NCBI GenBank assembly: GCA_965279405.1
Contig: OZ257157.1
Location: 2,046,001 to 2,110,000, forward strand
Source of the DNA: CBDDIP01 sp965279405
Lineage (GTDB): Bacteria > Actinomycetota > Acidimicrobiia > Acidimicrobiales > Ilumatobacteraceae
Reading direction: 5' to 3'
DNA: 64,000 nt
Position 1 is the first letter of the stretch. Every line of letters begins with the position of its first letter. A model generated the notes under the pieces. The model made no database searches and was not told the origin of the DNA. It saw only the letters and a program-made list of their open reading frames with translations. This document shows, piece after piece, positions 16,975 through 26,639 of the stretch. The position numbers were made by a program, and so were the translations under genes.

Positions 16975-19005
16975 ATGGGATACGGACTGGGGGTCGATCT
17001 CGGCACGACGTTCACCAGCGCGGCGGTGTCCATCGGTGGGCGCGTCGAGGCAGTGAACCTCGGGACGCGCACGGCAGTGCTGCCGACGGTCGTGTTCGCG
17101 CGTGAGAACGACGAGGTGCTCGTCGGCGACAGCGCCGAGACCCGCGGCGTGCTCGAACCCGGTCGTGTCGCTCGCGAGTTCAAGCGTCGGCTCGGTGACA
17201 CGACGCCCTTGATCCTCGGCGGCGTCGCGTACTCGGCCGAGGTGCTGATGGGCTTCGTGCTCCAGCACGTGCTCAGCGTCGTGACCGAACGGATGGGTGC
17301 AGCGCCCGACGCGGTGGTCGTCACCCACCCGGCGACGTACACGAACTACCGACTCGACCTCCTGCGCGACGCAGTCGCGCGCGCCGGCATCACCAACGTC
17401 GAGCTCATGGCAGAACCCGCGGCGGCTGCCCTCCACTACGCATCGTTGGGTCGCGTGCCCGAGGGCGCGGCGATCGCCGTGTACGACCTCGGCGGTGGCA
17501 CGTTCGACGCCGCGGTGCTGCGTCGCACGGGTGACACCTTCGAGATGCTCGGCGAGGCGAAGGGCCTCGAACGCCTCGGTGGGATCGACTTCGACGCCGC
17601 GGTGCTCGAGCACGTCGACTCGCGCCTCGGCGATCAGCTCGGTGACGTGCCCGACGATCCGGCGTCGCGGGCTGGGCTGGCGCGGTTGCGCAGCGACAGC
17701 CGCCACGCCAAGGAGATGCTGTCCGCCGACACCGAGACGACGATCCCCGTGATCGTGCCAGGCGTCGTCGGCAACGTCACGCTGACCCGCCGTGAACTGG
17801 AGAGCGTGCTGCGCCCGCGGATCCGCGAGAGCGTCGCGGTGCTGCGTTCGGCGATCGACTCCGCCGGGCTGCAGCCGAGCGATCTCCAGGGCATCCTCCT
17901 GGTCGGAGGTTCGTCGCGCATCCCGCTGGTGCGGGTTGTTCTGCACGCCGAGTTCGACGTGCCCATCACGGCTGATGTCGACCCCGAGATGGCCGTCGCC
18001 TTCGGCGCCGCGCAACGCGCCACGTCGATGCCGGCGATGGCCCCGCGGCCGTTGGCGCCGCCGATCATCGCGCCGCCGCCTCCGATGATCGAGACGGCAC
18101 CTCCGGCTCCGCCCCTGACCACGTCCGCGGCGGCACCGGCGATCCCGTCCGACGCTCCGCCGGCCCGTCGACGGACCGTGCCCTTGCTGGTGGGGATCGC
18201 GGTCTCGCTTGCGCTGATCGTCGTCGGCGTCATCCTCACCAACGGCGATGACGAGACTGCCGGCACGCCGACGGACCCGAGCGCTACGACGCCGACGGAC
18301 CCAGTCCCGGATGACTCGATCGGCGGTGTCGGTGTGGACTGTCGGCGAGCCGTCGATCTCGTTCGGGCCAACGGCATCCGCCGGCAGCTGCGCCCCACAT
18401 CGACGGCCCCGCCGTGCAACCTCGCGGGCGTCAACCTCTCGGGCGCCGATCTCGGCGGCTTCGAACTGGAGTTCGCCGATTTCACGGGCTCCAACCTCTC
18501 CGGTGTGATCCTCGCGGATGCCCAGTGCAACCTGTGTGACTTCACCGACGCCGACATCAGCGACGCCGATCTCGGGTCGACCTCGCTCAGCGGCGCTGAC
18601 CTTGGGACCGCGGACCTCGAATCGACGAGAGTCGAAGGCGCGACGATCAGTCCGGGCACCACGCTCGGACGCGCCGATGTCAGGATCAGCTTCATCAATG
18701 CGACCGGACGCAGCGGGTTTGCCGCTGACGTAACCACCCAGGCGTCGGTCTTCGCAACGATGGGCTACCGGTTCGGCGAGCCCGGCAACTCGGCCGAGCG
18801 CTCTGCGACGACCATCGTCACGTGCCGCGGTGATCAAGCGGCGAGCGATCGGCGCAAGCTGGTGCTGTACACGAGCTTCGTCGGTGGTGTGGTTGCGGCC
18901 GAAACCGACTTCGCATCAGTCGAATCTCAGGTCTCCGGTTCGGTCGATGCGGAGGTGTCGTGCCTCGTGCTGCTCGGGTCCGACTTCGTGCTCAAGGACT
19001 TCTGA
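16975..19005 (+). CDS. Hsp70 ATPase - TM - pentapeptide repeat fusion protein
   Basis: The 676-residue protein opens with an Hsp70 nucleotide-binding domain (GVDLGTTFTSAAV, VTHPATYTNYR, EPAAAALHY, YDLGGGTFDAAVL, ILLVGGSSRIPLV; residues 1-350). There is no substrate-binding domain. A Pro/Ala-rich linker leads to one TM helix (TVPLLVGIAVSLALIVVGVIL, about 402-422). A Thr/Asp-rich outside linker and A(D/N)LSG-type pentapeptide repeats follow (about 482-558; LAGVNLSGADLGGFELEFAD), then a C-terminal domain with a few Cys. The ATPase would face the cytoplasm and the repeat helix the outside. TACACT at 16959-16964 may be a -10 box, giving a nearly leaderless mRNA at ATG 16975. Confidence 0.85.
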   Translation: MGYGLGVDLGTTFTSAAVSIGGRVEAVNLGTRTAVLPTVVFARENDEVLVGDSAETRGVLEPGRVAREFKRRLGDTTPLILGGVAYSAEVLMGFVLQHVLSVVTERMGAAPDAVVVTHPATYTNYRLDLLRDAVARAGITNVELMAEPAAAALHYASLGRVPEGAAIAVYDLGGGTFDAAVLRRTGDTFEMLGEAKGLERLGGIDFDAAVLEHVDSRLGDQLGDVPDDPASRAGLARLRSDSRHAKEMLSADTETTIPVIVPGVVGNVTLTRRELESVLRPRIRESVAVLRSAIDSAGLQPSDLQGILLVGGSSRIPLVRVVLHAEFDVPITADVDPEMAVAFGAAQRATSMPAMAPRPLAPPIIAPPPPMIETAPPAPPLTTSAAAPAIPSDAPPARRRTVPLLVGIAVSLALIVVGVILTNGDDETAGTPTDPSATTPTDPVPDDSIGGVGVDCRRAVDLVRANGIRRQLRPTSTAPPCNLAGVNLSGADLGGFELEFADFTGSNLSGVILADAQCNLCDFTDADISDADLGSTSLSGADLGTADLESTRVEGATISPGTTLGRADVRISFINATGRSGFAADVTTQASVFATMGYRFGEPGNSAERSATTIVTCRGDQAASDRRKLVLYTSFVGGVVAAETDFASVESQVSGSVDAEVSCLVLLGSDFVLKDF

Positions 19006-19012
19006 CGGGCCG

Positions 19013-19756
19013 TCAGCGCGACTGGTTGGCCACGGCGGCGGCGGCCGCGGCGATGGCGTCCTGATCACCGAGGTACTCGGCGGAAGCGACCGACAGGTCG
19101 GCGTTGAACGTGTAGCGGCGGGGCGCACCGGTGGGGATGTTCAGCTCGGCGATGTCCGCTTCGGAGATGTGCTCGAGGTGCATCGCCAGGGCGCGCAACG
19201 AGTTGCCGTGTGCCGTGATCAACACCTCTTGCCCGGCCAGCAGCTGCGGCGCGACCACGTCGTGCCAGTAGGGCAGCACGCGCGCGACGACGTCCTTCAG
19301 GCACTCGGATGCGGGCAGCACGTCGGGGGGCAGCAGCCGGTACCGCGGGTCGTTCACCGGGTGCTCCGGGCTGTCGGTGCCGACGGGCGGCGGCGGCACG
19401 TCGTAGCTGCGTCGCCACAGGTGCGCCTGCTCGGCGCCGTGCTGCTCGGTGGTGGCCTTCTTGTCCAGGCCCTGCAACGCGCCGTAGTGGCGCTCGTTCA
19501 ACCGCCAGTGGCGCTGCACCGGCAGCCACACCTGCCCCAGTGACTCCAGGGCCAGATGGCACGTGAGCACGGCACGGGTGAGCACCGAGGTGTGTGCGAC
19601 GTCGAAGCGCGCACCCGCCTCGGCCAGGGTGACGCCGGCTGCGCTGGCTTCGGCTCGCCCCCTGTCGGAGAGGGGCACGTCGTGCCATCCCGTAAAGAGG
19701 TTCTGCTGGTTCCAGGTGCTCTCACCATGGCGCAGGATCACGAGGCTGCCGGTCAC
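19013..19756 (-). CDS. gpmA: 2,3-bisphosphoglycerate-dependent phosphoglycerate mutase
   Basis: The 247-residue enzyme interconverts 3- and 2-phosphoglycerate in glycolysis. It shows the histidine-phosphatase motif LRHGESTWN with the phosphorylated His, FTGWHDVPLSDRG, TSVLTRAV, LNERHYGALQG, and the second His in LITAHGNSLRAL. The length matches GpmA. It is convergent with the Hsp70 fusion (stops 7 bp apart) and divergent from the large LuxR ATPase, starting 41 bp from it. Confidence 0.96.
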   Translation of the reverse strand: MTGSLVILRHGESTWNQQNLFTGWHDVPLSDRGRAEASAAGVTLAEAGARFDVAHTSVLTRAVLTCHLALESLGQVWLPVQRHWRLNERHYGALQGLDKKATTEQHGAEQAHLWRRSYDVPPPPVGTDSPEHPVNDPRYRLLPPDVLPASECLKDVVARVLPYWHDVVAPQLLAGQEVLITAHGNSLRALAMHLEHISEADIAELNIPTGAPRRYTFNADLSVASAEYLGDQDAIAAAAAAVANQSR

Positions 19757-19797
19757 GGGGCAGTTCTATCGCACGCGCAATGGCATGATCACGTGCT

Positions 19798-22419
19798 GTG
19801 AGGTACGGGAGCGCTTGGCCATTCGTGGGACGCGAGGCGACCCTCCACGCGATTGCGGCCATGGTGGAGGATCCGCAGAGCGGCGGTGTCCTGCTCAACG
19901 GCCCGGCCGGGGTGGGCAAGACGCGCCTCGCCGATGAGCTGCTCGTCCGGTTGCGTGCCGCCGGCCACCGCACCGCTCGCACCGTTGCCACGCCCGGAAG
20001 CCAGACGATCCCCTTCGCTGCCATCGGCCACCTCGTCCCCGACGAGCTGATGGCGGAGGCCAGCCTGGCCGGCGCGGTGAAGGTGTTCGGTGCGCTGCGC
20101 GAGCTGCTCGACGGCCACGACAAGCGGCTCGTGATGATGATCGACGACATGCCGTTCATCGACGAGGCCAGCCTCACTGTCGGCATGCAGCTGCACGCAG
20201 CGGGTCTCGTGTTCATGATCGGCACGGCGCGGACCGGCATGCCGCTGACGCCGTCGGCGGACGGGTTGATGCGCAGCTTCGCCATTCGCCGCGTCGACAT
20301 CCACGAGCTCGACGTCGACGAGGTGGCGACGGTCGCCAGCGAAGCGCTCGGCGCGCCGATCGACCCGCTGTCCGCGGCGCAGCTCTGGGACGCGACGCGC
20401 GGCAACGCGCTGTACCTGCGCGAGCTGCTCCTGTCCGTCGAGGACAGCGGGATCACGCAGCTGCCGTCGGGAGCGTTGCGGCTCGACGTCGACCCCTCGC
20501 AATCGCCGCGACTCGTCGAGCTCGTCAGTGATCGGTTGCGTGGGCTCGAGCCGGCGCTTGCCGACACGCTTGCGTTGATCGCCGTCGCCGAGCCGCTGCT
20601 CGTCGGCGACATCGAGCGGGCAGGTCTGCTCGACCACACCATCGCCCTCGAGCAGTACGGCGTGGTCACCGTCGATGACAGTGGCACCGAGCCGACGGTG
20701 CGACTCGCCCACCCGCTGCACGGTGAGGTGCTGCGCTCGACCATGGTCGTGCTGCGCCGTCGACGCCAGATCCAGCGAGCGATCGACATCATCGGCGGGC
20801 GCCCCAACCCGCGGCCCGACGACGCGCTGCGCCTGGCGCTGTGGCGACTGGACATCGGACAGGTCGGTGAACCCGACGTGCTCATGTCGGGTGCCCGCTT
20901 GGCCCGTTCGGCGCTCGACCTGCCGAGCACGATCCGCCTGGCACGCGCCGCGCACGACGTTCGTCGGTCGGCGGCGTCGCAGCACCTCCTCACCGAGGCC
21001 CTGTTCCTCAGCGGATCGTTCGATGAGGCCGAGATGATCGCCGCCGAACCCGAGCCGGACGACGCCACGCCTGCATCACACCTCCTGCTCGTCGCGCCAC
21101 GCGTGAACAACCTCCTGTGGGGTGTCAACGACACGGCACGTGCGCTGGCGGTGGTGGAGGCAGAGCGACCGTTCTTCGCCCAGATCGGCACCAGCCACAT
21201 CCTCGACGTGGTCGAGGCCAACGTGCACGCCTACGACGGCCGCCCGCTGCGCGTGCTCGACAAGATCCCGATGGACCAGCCCGGCGGGCTGCTGCGCATC
21301 CTCACCGCGACGCCGCTGTCGACGGCGTTGATCCTCAACGGCCGCCTGGAGGACGGTGTCGCTGTATCGATGGCGGCTCACGCCACGCAGATGGCGCAGG
21401 ACGATCCGAAGGCGTTCCTCGACCCGAACACGCACATCGCCACCGGCGCCAACGGCATGCTCGGTCTCGGCCGCTTCGCCGAGGTCGACGGGATGGTCAT
21501 CCAGGCCCACGCCGACTCGATGAGCGAGCGGGTGCCGTTCATGCGCTCGTTCCACGCCTCCGTGCTCGGCCGCAGCGCGCTGCGCACCGGCCGCCTGCTC
21601 GACGCGCAGCTGTGGTTCGCGGACGCCCGTGCCGCTGCCGAGGAGATCGGCTTCCGGCCGAGCCGGCGCATCGCCATGTCGGGCCTCGCATCCGCGCTCG
21701 GCCAGCAGGGCAAGCGCACCGAGAGCGCGGCGATCCTCGCCGAGCTCGAAGCGCTCGAACCCGACATCAACTACATGCTGAGCGACATCGCCATCGGTTC
21801 GGCGTGGGCCCTCGCCGCGCTCGGCCGCATCGGCGAGGCGCGCTCGGTGCTGCGCGAGGCAGCCGAAGGGGCGATGCAGCGAGACGAGTGGTGGCCTGCG
21901 CTGGAAGTGGTGATCGAGTGCGCACGTCTCGGCGACGCCGACACGATCCGCGATCTCGTCGACGAGATCGAACCGCACGTGCAGGGCCCGTTGACGCCCG
22001 TCGTGGCACGGTTCGCACGAGCGATGAGCGGCCGCTCGTTGCAGATGCTCGCCGACGTCGGCGCCGATCTGGCCAAGGTGGGCATGCGACTGCTGGCCGC
22101 CGAGGCGGCGGTCGAGCTGGCGCGACTGCAGCGTCGTGACGGGATGTCTCGTGACGCAGCGAGCACGTCGGCGCGGGCGATGGAGCTGATCGCACAGTGC
22201 CAGGGGGCGAACACGCCCGGCATCGGTTCGGTGGAGAGCAGCACGTCGTTGCTGACCAACCGCGAGCGAGAGATCGCCGTGCTCGCCGCCGAGGGGTTGA
22301 CCAGCAAGGAGATCGCCGACCGCCTCTTCCTGTCGGTGCGCACCGTCGACAACCACCTGCAGAACGTGTACCTCAAGCTGGGCGTCAAGGGACGCGCCGA
22401 GCTGAGCCAAGTCATCTGA
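19798..22419 (+). CDS. LAL-type (MalT-like) ATP-binding LuxR transcriptional regulator
   Basis: The 873-residue protein has an AAA/STAND-like ATPase domain at the N-terminus with Walker A GPAGVGKT (35-42) and Walker B LVMMIDDMPFID. A long helical middle region of TPR-like repeats follows (about 350-790), then a C-terminal LuxR HTH (LLTNREREIAVLAAEGLTSKEIADRLF, SVRTVDNHLQNVYLKL). This is the size and layout of large ATP-binding LuxR regulators. The GTG start at 19798 follows the gpmA promoter side. No obvious target next to it: the downstream carboxypeptidase is on the same strand and may be co-transcribed. Confidence 0.9.
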   Translation: MRYGSAWPFVGREATLHAIAAMVEDPQSGGVLLNGPAGVGKTRLADELLVRLRAAGHRTARTVATPGSQTIPFAAIGHLVPDELMAEASLAGAVKVFGALRELLDGHDKRLVMMIDDMPFIDEASLTVGMQLHAAGLVFMIGTARTGMPLTPSADGLMRSFAIRRVDIHELDVDEVATVASEALGAPIDPLSAAQLWDATRGNALYLRELLLSVEDSGITQLPSGALRLDVDPSQSPRLVELVSDRLRGLEPALADTLALIAVAEPLLVGDIERAGLLDHTIALEQYGVVTVDDSGTEPTVRLAHPLHGEVLRSTMVVLRRRRQIQRAIDIIGGRPNPRPDDALRLALWRLDIGQVGEPDVLMSGARLARSALDLPSTIRLARAAHDVRRSAASQHLLTEALFLSGSFDEAEMIAAEPEPDDATPASHLLLVAPRVNNLLWGVNDTARALAVVEAERPFFAQIGTSHILDVVEANVHAYDGRPLRVLDKIPMDQPGGLLRILTATPLSTALILNGRLEDGVAVSMAAHATQMAQDDPKAFLDPNTHIATGANGMLGLGRFAEVDGMVIQAHADSMSERVPFMRSFHASVLGRSALRTGRLLDAQLWFADARAAAEEIGFRPSRRIAMSGLASALGQQGKRTESAAILAELEALEPDINYMLSDIAIGSAWALAALGRIGEARSVLREAAEGAMQRDEWWPALEVVIECARLGDADTIRDLVDEIEPHVQGPLTPVVARFARAMSGRSLQMLADVGADLAKVGMRLLAAEAAVELARLQRRDGMSRDAASTSARAMELIAQCQGANTPGIGSVESSTSLLTNREREIAVLAAEGLTSKEIADRLFLSVRTVDNHLQNVYLKLGVKGRAELSQVI

Positions 22420-22457
22420 GACGAGCACCTGCGGCGGAGCCGCGTAGCGTCGGGTCG

Positions 22458-24119
22458 ATGACGACGTACGACTTCGATCGCTTCCTCCGCTACGACGAGC
22501 TGACCACGTGGCTCGAGGAGACTGCCGCTGCCCACCCGACGCTGATGACCGTCGAGTCGTACGGACGCTCGAACGAGGGCCGCGACCTGTGGTTGGCGAC
22601 GATCACCGACTCGTCGACCGGCGCGCACGACACGAAGCCGGCGCACTGGGTCGACGCCAACATCCACTCCGTCGAGGTCACCGCCGGCGTCGCTGCGCTG
22701 AGCCTGATCCAGCGTCTCGTCGCCGGGTTCGGCAGCGACGAGCTCGTGACACGCGCGCTGCAGACGCGCACGTTCTACGTCGTGCCGCGCGTCAACCCCG
22801 ATGGTGTCGAGTGGGCCTTGGCCGACTCACCGGTGTTCCGCCGCAGCAGCACACGCGCCTGGCCGTGGGGCGATGCCCACGAGTCGGCAGGCCTGCACAA
22901 GCGCGATGTGAACGGTGATGGCCGTGTCCTGCACATGCGGATCCCCGATCCCAACGGCGCGTGGACGCCGTCGACCGAGGACGCTCGTCTGCTCGTCGCC
23001 GTCCCGCCCGACGCAGCCGTCGGCGATGCGCAGCGGTACCGCCTGCTCGGTGAGGGCATCCTCGTCGACCACGACGGCTTCACCATCCCGACACCGCGTC
23101 CGCCGCAGGCGCTCGACATGAACCGCAACTTCCCAGCGGGGTGGGGCACGGGCGTGCCGGGCAGCGGCGATCACCCGCTGAGCGAGCCCGAGATCGACGC
23201 GTTGGTGCGTGCCATCCGGGCGCGCCCCAACGTGTGCGGCTACAACGCGTTCCACACGAGCGGCGGGGTGCTGCTGCGCCCGTCGAGCACGAAGTCGGAC
23301 TCGGCGCTTCCGCCGCTCGACGTCTGGGCCTGGACCGAGCTCGGCCGTCGTGGCACCGAGCTGACGAAGTACACCGTGCACTCCGTCTACGACGACTTCA
23401 CGTGGGATCGCAGCGACACGATGAGCGGCGCCGCCGACGACTGGGCCTACGAGCACCTCGGCGTGCTCAGCTGGACCACCGAGTTCTGGGACGTCGTGCA
23501 CGCCGCGACCGGGACGAAGCAGAGCACGCACTTCTGGTACACCGGCCCGACGCCCGCCGAGGAGCTGGCGGTGCTGCGGTGGGCCGACGAGCACGGCCAC
23601 GACCTGTTCGTCGACTGGTTCGAGTTCGATCACCCACAGCTCGGCAAGGTGGAGCTCGGCGGGTGGGACGACTTCACCACCTGGACGAACCCGCCCGCGT
23701 CGCTGCTGGCCGCCGAGGTGGAGGGCCATGCCGACTTCGCCATCCATCAGGCACTGGCCGCACCGTGTCTCGAGGTGCTGCACACGGCCGCCGTCGCGAT
23801 CGGTGACGGCGCGTGGCGCGTTGAGGTCGGTGTCGCCAACACGGGCTGGCTGCCCACGTTCGTCAGCGACCTGGCTCGCAAGGAGCACCTCGTGCTGCCG
23901 ATCGTCGCCGAGCTCTCCGGCGCCACCACGGTCGGACCGGCGCGTCAGGAGCTCGGCCAGCTGAGCGGCCGGCTGACCGCCCGCTTCGCCCACCAGAACG
24001 ACGGCACACCCGAGCGTTCGCTGGTCACCTGGATCGTCCAAGCCTCCGCCGGAACGACCGTGAACGTCTCGGTCACCCACCAGCGCGCCGGCCGCGTCGA
24101 CGTCGCCGTCACCCTGTAG
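22458..24119 (+). CDS. M14-family zinc carboxypeptidase
   Basis: The 553-residue peptidase has zinc ligands in NIHSVEVTAG (His70, Glu73) and NAFHTSGG (His266), substrate-binding VNPDGVEWAL and DMNRNFP, and the catalytic Glu in TTEFWD (Glu342). The C-terminal ~150 residues are a beta-rich extension. No signal peptide is visible at the ATG 22458, so the enzyme may act in the cytoplasm. The family cleaves C-terminal residues from peptides, or D-amino acids from peptidoglycan fragments. It starts 38 bp after the LuxR regulator stop. Confidence 0.9.
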   Translation: MTTYDFDRFLRYDELTTWLEETAAAHPTLMTVESYGRSNEGRDLWLATITDSSTGAHDTKPAHWVDANIHSVEVTAGVAALSLIQRLVAGFGSDELVTRALQTRTFYVVPRVNPDGVEWALADSPVFRRSSTRAWPWGDAHESAGLHKRDVNGDGRVLHMRIPDPNGAWTPSTEDARLLVAVPPDAAVGDAQRYRLLGEGILVDHDGFTIPTPRPPQALDMNRNFPAGWGTGVPGSGDHPLSEPEIDALVRAIRARPNVCGYNAFHTSGGVLLRPSSTKSDSALPPLDVWAWTELGRRGTELTKYTVHSVYDDFTWDRSDTMSGAADDWAYEHLGVLSWTTEFWDVVHAATGTKQSTHFWYTGPTPAEELAVLRWADEHGHDLFVDWFEFDHPQLGKVELGGWDDFTTWTNPPASLLAAEVEGHADFAIHQALAAPCLEVLHTAAVAIGDGAWRVEVGVANTGWLPTFVSDLARKEHLVLPIVAELSGATTVGPARQELGQLSGRLTARFAHQNDGTPERSLVTWIVQASAGTTVNVSVTHQRAGRVDVAVTL

Positions 24120-24140
24120 GGCGGGGCTACCGTCGCGGCG

Positions 24141-24440
24141 GTGAGGCGGCTGCAGGCGACGATTCGACGATGGCTCGGTGAGGACCCGCCGTTGCGATGG
24201 CGCGACACCGTCCTCAGGGGCCTGGCGATCATCGTGAGCGCGTCGCTCGCCAAGGAGGTGATCGGCTCAGGGCGTCCGCTGTGGTGGTGGCTGGTCGCGG
24301 GATTGGCGTTCGGCGTCGTGGGGCTGCCGATCACGATCTGGTGGCGTCGGCACCTGCGCCGCGTCGCCGTGCTCGAGGGCCGGATGCCGTCGCCCTTTCC
24401 GCCCCCGGACATCTCGTCGGTTTCGCGGCCGTGGGGTTAG
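24141..24440 (+). CDS. Small membrane protein, unknown
   Basis: The 99-residue protein has a basic amphipathic N-terminus, then two hydrophobic helices (VLRGLAIIVSASLAKEVIG and PLWWWLVAGLAFGVVGLPITIWW) and a basic tail (RRHLRRVAVLEGR). No known domain is recognised. GTG is the start. Its stop codon (24438-24440) overlaps the stop of the convergent histidine kinase (24437-24439). Confidence 0.6.
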   Translation: MRRLQATIRRWLGEDPPLRWRDTVLRGLAIIVSASLAKEVIGSGRPLWWWLVAGLAFGVVGLPITIWWRRHLRRVAVLEGRMPSPFPPPDISSVSRPWG

Positions 24441-25816
24441 TGCAACAGGCGGAGGGTGGCGGTGAGGCCGCCGCCGGGGCGGTTGGCGACGGCGACGGAG
24501 CCGCCGCTGGCGGAGGCCAGTTGGTGGACGATGGCCAGGCCGAGGCCGGACCCCTCGTGCTCGGCGGTCGGTGAGCGCCAGAAGCGGTCGAAGGCGCGAG
24601 CGAGGTGGTCGGCGTCCATGCCCGGCCCGCGGTCGGACACGTGGACCTCGACCAACCCGCCACTGCGGTTGACGACGACGTCGATGGCCGAGTCGTCCGG
24701 CGACACGTTCAGCGCGTTGTCGATGTAGTTGTCGACGACCTGCTCGACCGCGTCCGCAACCGACCGAGCCGGCGCGCTCGGCGGCGCCTCGATGGTGACG
24801 GTGATCCCCCGTTCTGCGGCCAACGGCTGCCAGATGCTCACGCGTTCCCGAGCGACGGCTGCCACGTCCACGTCGACGAGCACGACGTCGTTGGACTCGG
24901 CACGGGCGAGCAGCAGGAGCCCTTCGATCAACCGCTGCAGCCGCTCCGTCTCGGCGGTGGCCGCCTCGATGCGGTCGCGGGCCACCTCGGGTTGCGTGTC
25001 GACGAGATCGCCGGCGCGTTCGAGCTGCAGCCGCAACGCCGTCAGTGGCGTGCGCAGCTGGTGCGACGCCTCGCCGGCGAACGAGCGCTGCCGCTCGACG
25101 AGCGTGGCGATGCGCTCGGTCATCGAGTTGAACGAGGTGGCCAGGGCGCGCACCTCCGGCGGGCCCTCGTCGGTCTCGGCGCGGCTGGTGAACTCGCCGC
25201 GGGCGACGCGCTCGGTGGCACGTTGCAGTCGCCGGAGCGGGCGTACCACCGTCCCGGCCATGAACAGCGCGGCGATGCCGGCGGCGCTCAACGAGATCAC
25301 GCCGACCAGTAGCAGCCCGCGCACCTTCTCGTTGGCGCGATCGTCGATCGTGTCTGCTGGGTAGGTGATCCGCACCGTGCCGACGATGTCCGCGCCCGAC
25401 AGCACCGGCACGGCGACGTAGACGATGCGCTCACCCAAGGTCTCCGATGAACGCGTGCCCGATGCGGGCACGCCGGTCAGGGCCGTGGCGATCTCCGGCC
25501 GGGTGGCGAAGTCGTCACCACGCCGCGCCTCGTCATCGCTGACGACGATGGCGATGCCGCGGGCATCGGTGACCACCACCTGCGCGCCGTTGCGGGTGCG
25601 GTAGAGGTCGACGGTGGACTGGAGCGTTGGCAGGTCGTCGCCTTCACCCGACAGCTGGTTCTCCGACGAACCGCCGAGGATGAACGCGTCGCGCTCCAGG
25701 CCGGCCAGGAGGCGGTCCTTCTCCACCTGGCGGAGGTGCGAGGCCAGCGGCACGTCCTGGGCCAGCAGCACCATGACGATCACGCCGAGGAAGATGGCCA
25801 GCAGCCGCCACCTCAT
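24437..25816 (-). CDS. OmpR-type sensor histidine kinase
   Basis: The 459-residue kinase has TM1 (LLAIFLGVIVMVLLAQ), an outside sensor loop of about 140 residues, TM2 (about 167-191) and a HAMP domain. HisKA follows (GEASHQLRTPLTALRLQLERA, His252), then HATPase with N-box DNYIDNALNVS, G1 DRGPGM and G2 GSGLGLAIVHQLA. The ATG at 25816 overlaps the regulator stop (ATGA), so kinase and regulator are one unit. The divergent operon with secreted proteins, ApbE and a haem membrane protein is the likely target. Confidence 0.93.
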   Translation of the reverse strand: MRWRLLAIFLGVIVMVLLAQDVPLASHLRQVEKDRLLAGLERDAFILGGSSENQLSGEGDDLPTLQSTVDLYRTRNGAQVVVTDARGIAIVVSDDEARRGDDFATRPEIATALTGVPASGTRSSETLGERIVYVAVPVLSGADIVGTVRITYPADTIDDRANEKVRGLLLVGVISLSAAGIAALFMAGTVVRPLRRLQRATERVARGEFTSRAETDEGPPEVRALATSFNSMTERIATLVERQRSFAGEASHQLRTPLTALRLQLERAGDLVDTQPEVARDRIEAATAETERLQRLIEGLLLLARAESNDVVLVDVDVAAVARERVSIWQPLAAERGITVTIEAPPSAPARSVADAVEQVVDNYIDNALNVSPDDSAIDVVVNRSGGLVEVHVSDRGPGMDADHLARAFDRFWRSPTAEHEGSGLGLAIVHQLASASGGSVAVANRPGGGLTATLRLLH

Positions 25817-26481
25817 TGCGGTGCGGGTGTCTCGAAGCGGAAGCCGACGCCGCGCACGGCGTCGATCCAGCGGTGGTCGCCGAGCTTCTTGCGCAGCGAC
25901 GCAACGTGCGCATCGACGGTCTTGGTCGGGCCGTACCAGTGCTCGTCCCACACGCTCTCGAGGATGTCGGTGCGCGTGCGCACCGCGCCCGGATCCGAGG
26001 CGAGGAAGGCGAGGAGGTCGAACTCCTTGGCGGTCAACTGCAGCTCGCTGCCGTCCAAGCGGACGCGTCGTGTTCTTCGATCGATCGACAACCGACCGAC
26101 CGTCTGCTGCGCGTCGGTGTCCGGCCCGTCGCCGCCGCGGCGGCGCGACACGGCGCGGATCCGTGCCAGGAGCTCGCGCAGGCTGAACGGTTTGGTGACG
26201 TAGTCGTCGGCGCCGAGCTCCAGGCCGAGCACGCGGTCGAACTCCTCGCTGCGCGCGGTGAGCATGATCACCGGCACGTCCGAGCGCTCGCGCAGCGTGC
26301 GCAGCACGTCGCGACCGTCCATGTCCGGCAGGCCGATGTCCAGCAGGACCACGTCCGGCAGCGCTGCGGCCAGTGCCGCTGTGCCCGTGGTGCAGTGCTC
26401 CACCTCGTGCCCGGCGGCGATGAGCCCTTCGAGCAACGACTCGGCAATGGAGCGGTCGTCCTCCACGAGCAGCAGGCGCAT
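25813..26481 (-). CDS. OmpR/PhoB-family response regulator
   Basis: The 222-residue regulator has a receiver domain (RLLLVEDDRSIAESL, Asp48 in VVLLDIGLPDMDG, Thr in IMLTARSEE, Lys in DYVTKPFSL). A winged-helix output domain follows (LQLTAKEFDLLAFLASDPG, then TKTVDAHVASLRKKLGDHRWIDAVRGVGFRF). The ATG at 26481 is the first codon of the canonical receiver; upstream extensions in frame have no domain content. A direct repeat in its own promoter region (26521-26538) could be its binding site. Confidence 0.95.
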   Translation of the reverse strand: MRLLLVEDDRSIAESLLEGLIAAGHEVEHCTTGTAALAAALPDVVLLDIGLPDMDGRDVLRTLRERSDVPVIMLTARSEEFDRVLGLELGADDYVTKPFSLRELLARIRAVSRRRGGDGPDTDAQQTVGRLSIDRRTRRVRLDGSELQLTAKEFDLLAFLASDPGAVRTRTDILESVWDEHWYGPTKTVDAHVASLRKKLGDHRWIDAVRGVGFRFETPAPQ

Positions 26482-26520
26482 GCAGGCATTCTCCCCTCCA
26501 CACCGAACTTCCATCACATC

Positions 26521-26538
26521 TTTGATGTTTCTTGGATG
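26521..26538. promoter_or_regulatory. Candidate OmpR-type direct repeat between divergent operons
   Basis: TTTGATG (26521-26527) and TTGGATG (26532-26538) place the shared GATG cores 11 bp apart, the helical spacing used by OmpR/PhoB-type regulators. The repeat lies in the 158-bp gap between the response regulator and the secreted-protein operon. It is short, so chance is possible. Confidence 0.35.
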
Positions 26539-26639
26539 AAGTGCGGGAACCTGTTGGACGACACATTCGTACCGTGATCGTCGTTCAACGTCGTCCGGTT
26601 CGAGCCGGCGATCGACACCGGTTCCAGGAGGACTGAACG

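Noticed and set aside
16912..18837. N-terminal extension of the cyclic nucleotide-binding protein
   Set aside because: The extended frame runs antisense through the Hsp70 fusion gene and has no protein-like content; the CNB domain begins at the ATG 16911.
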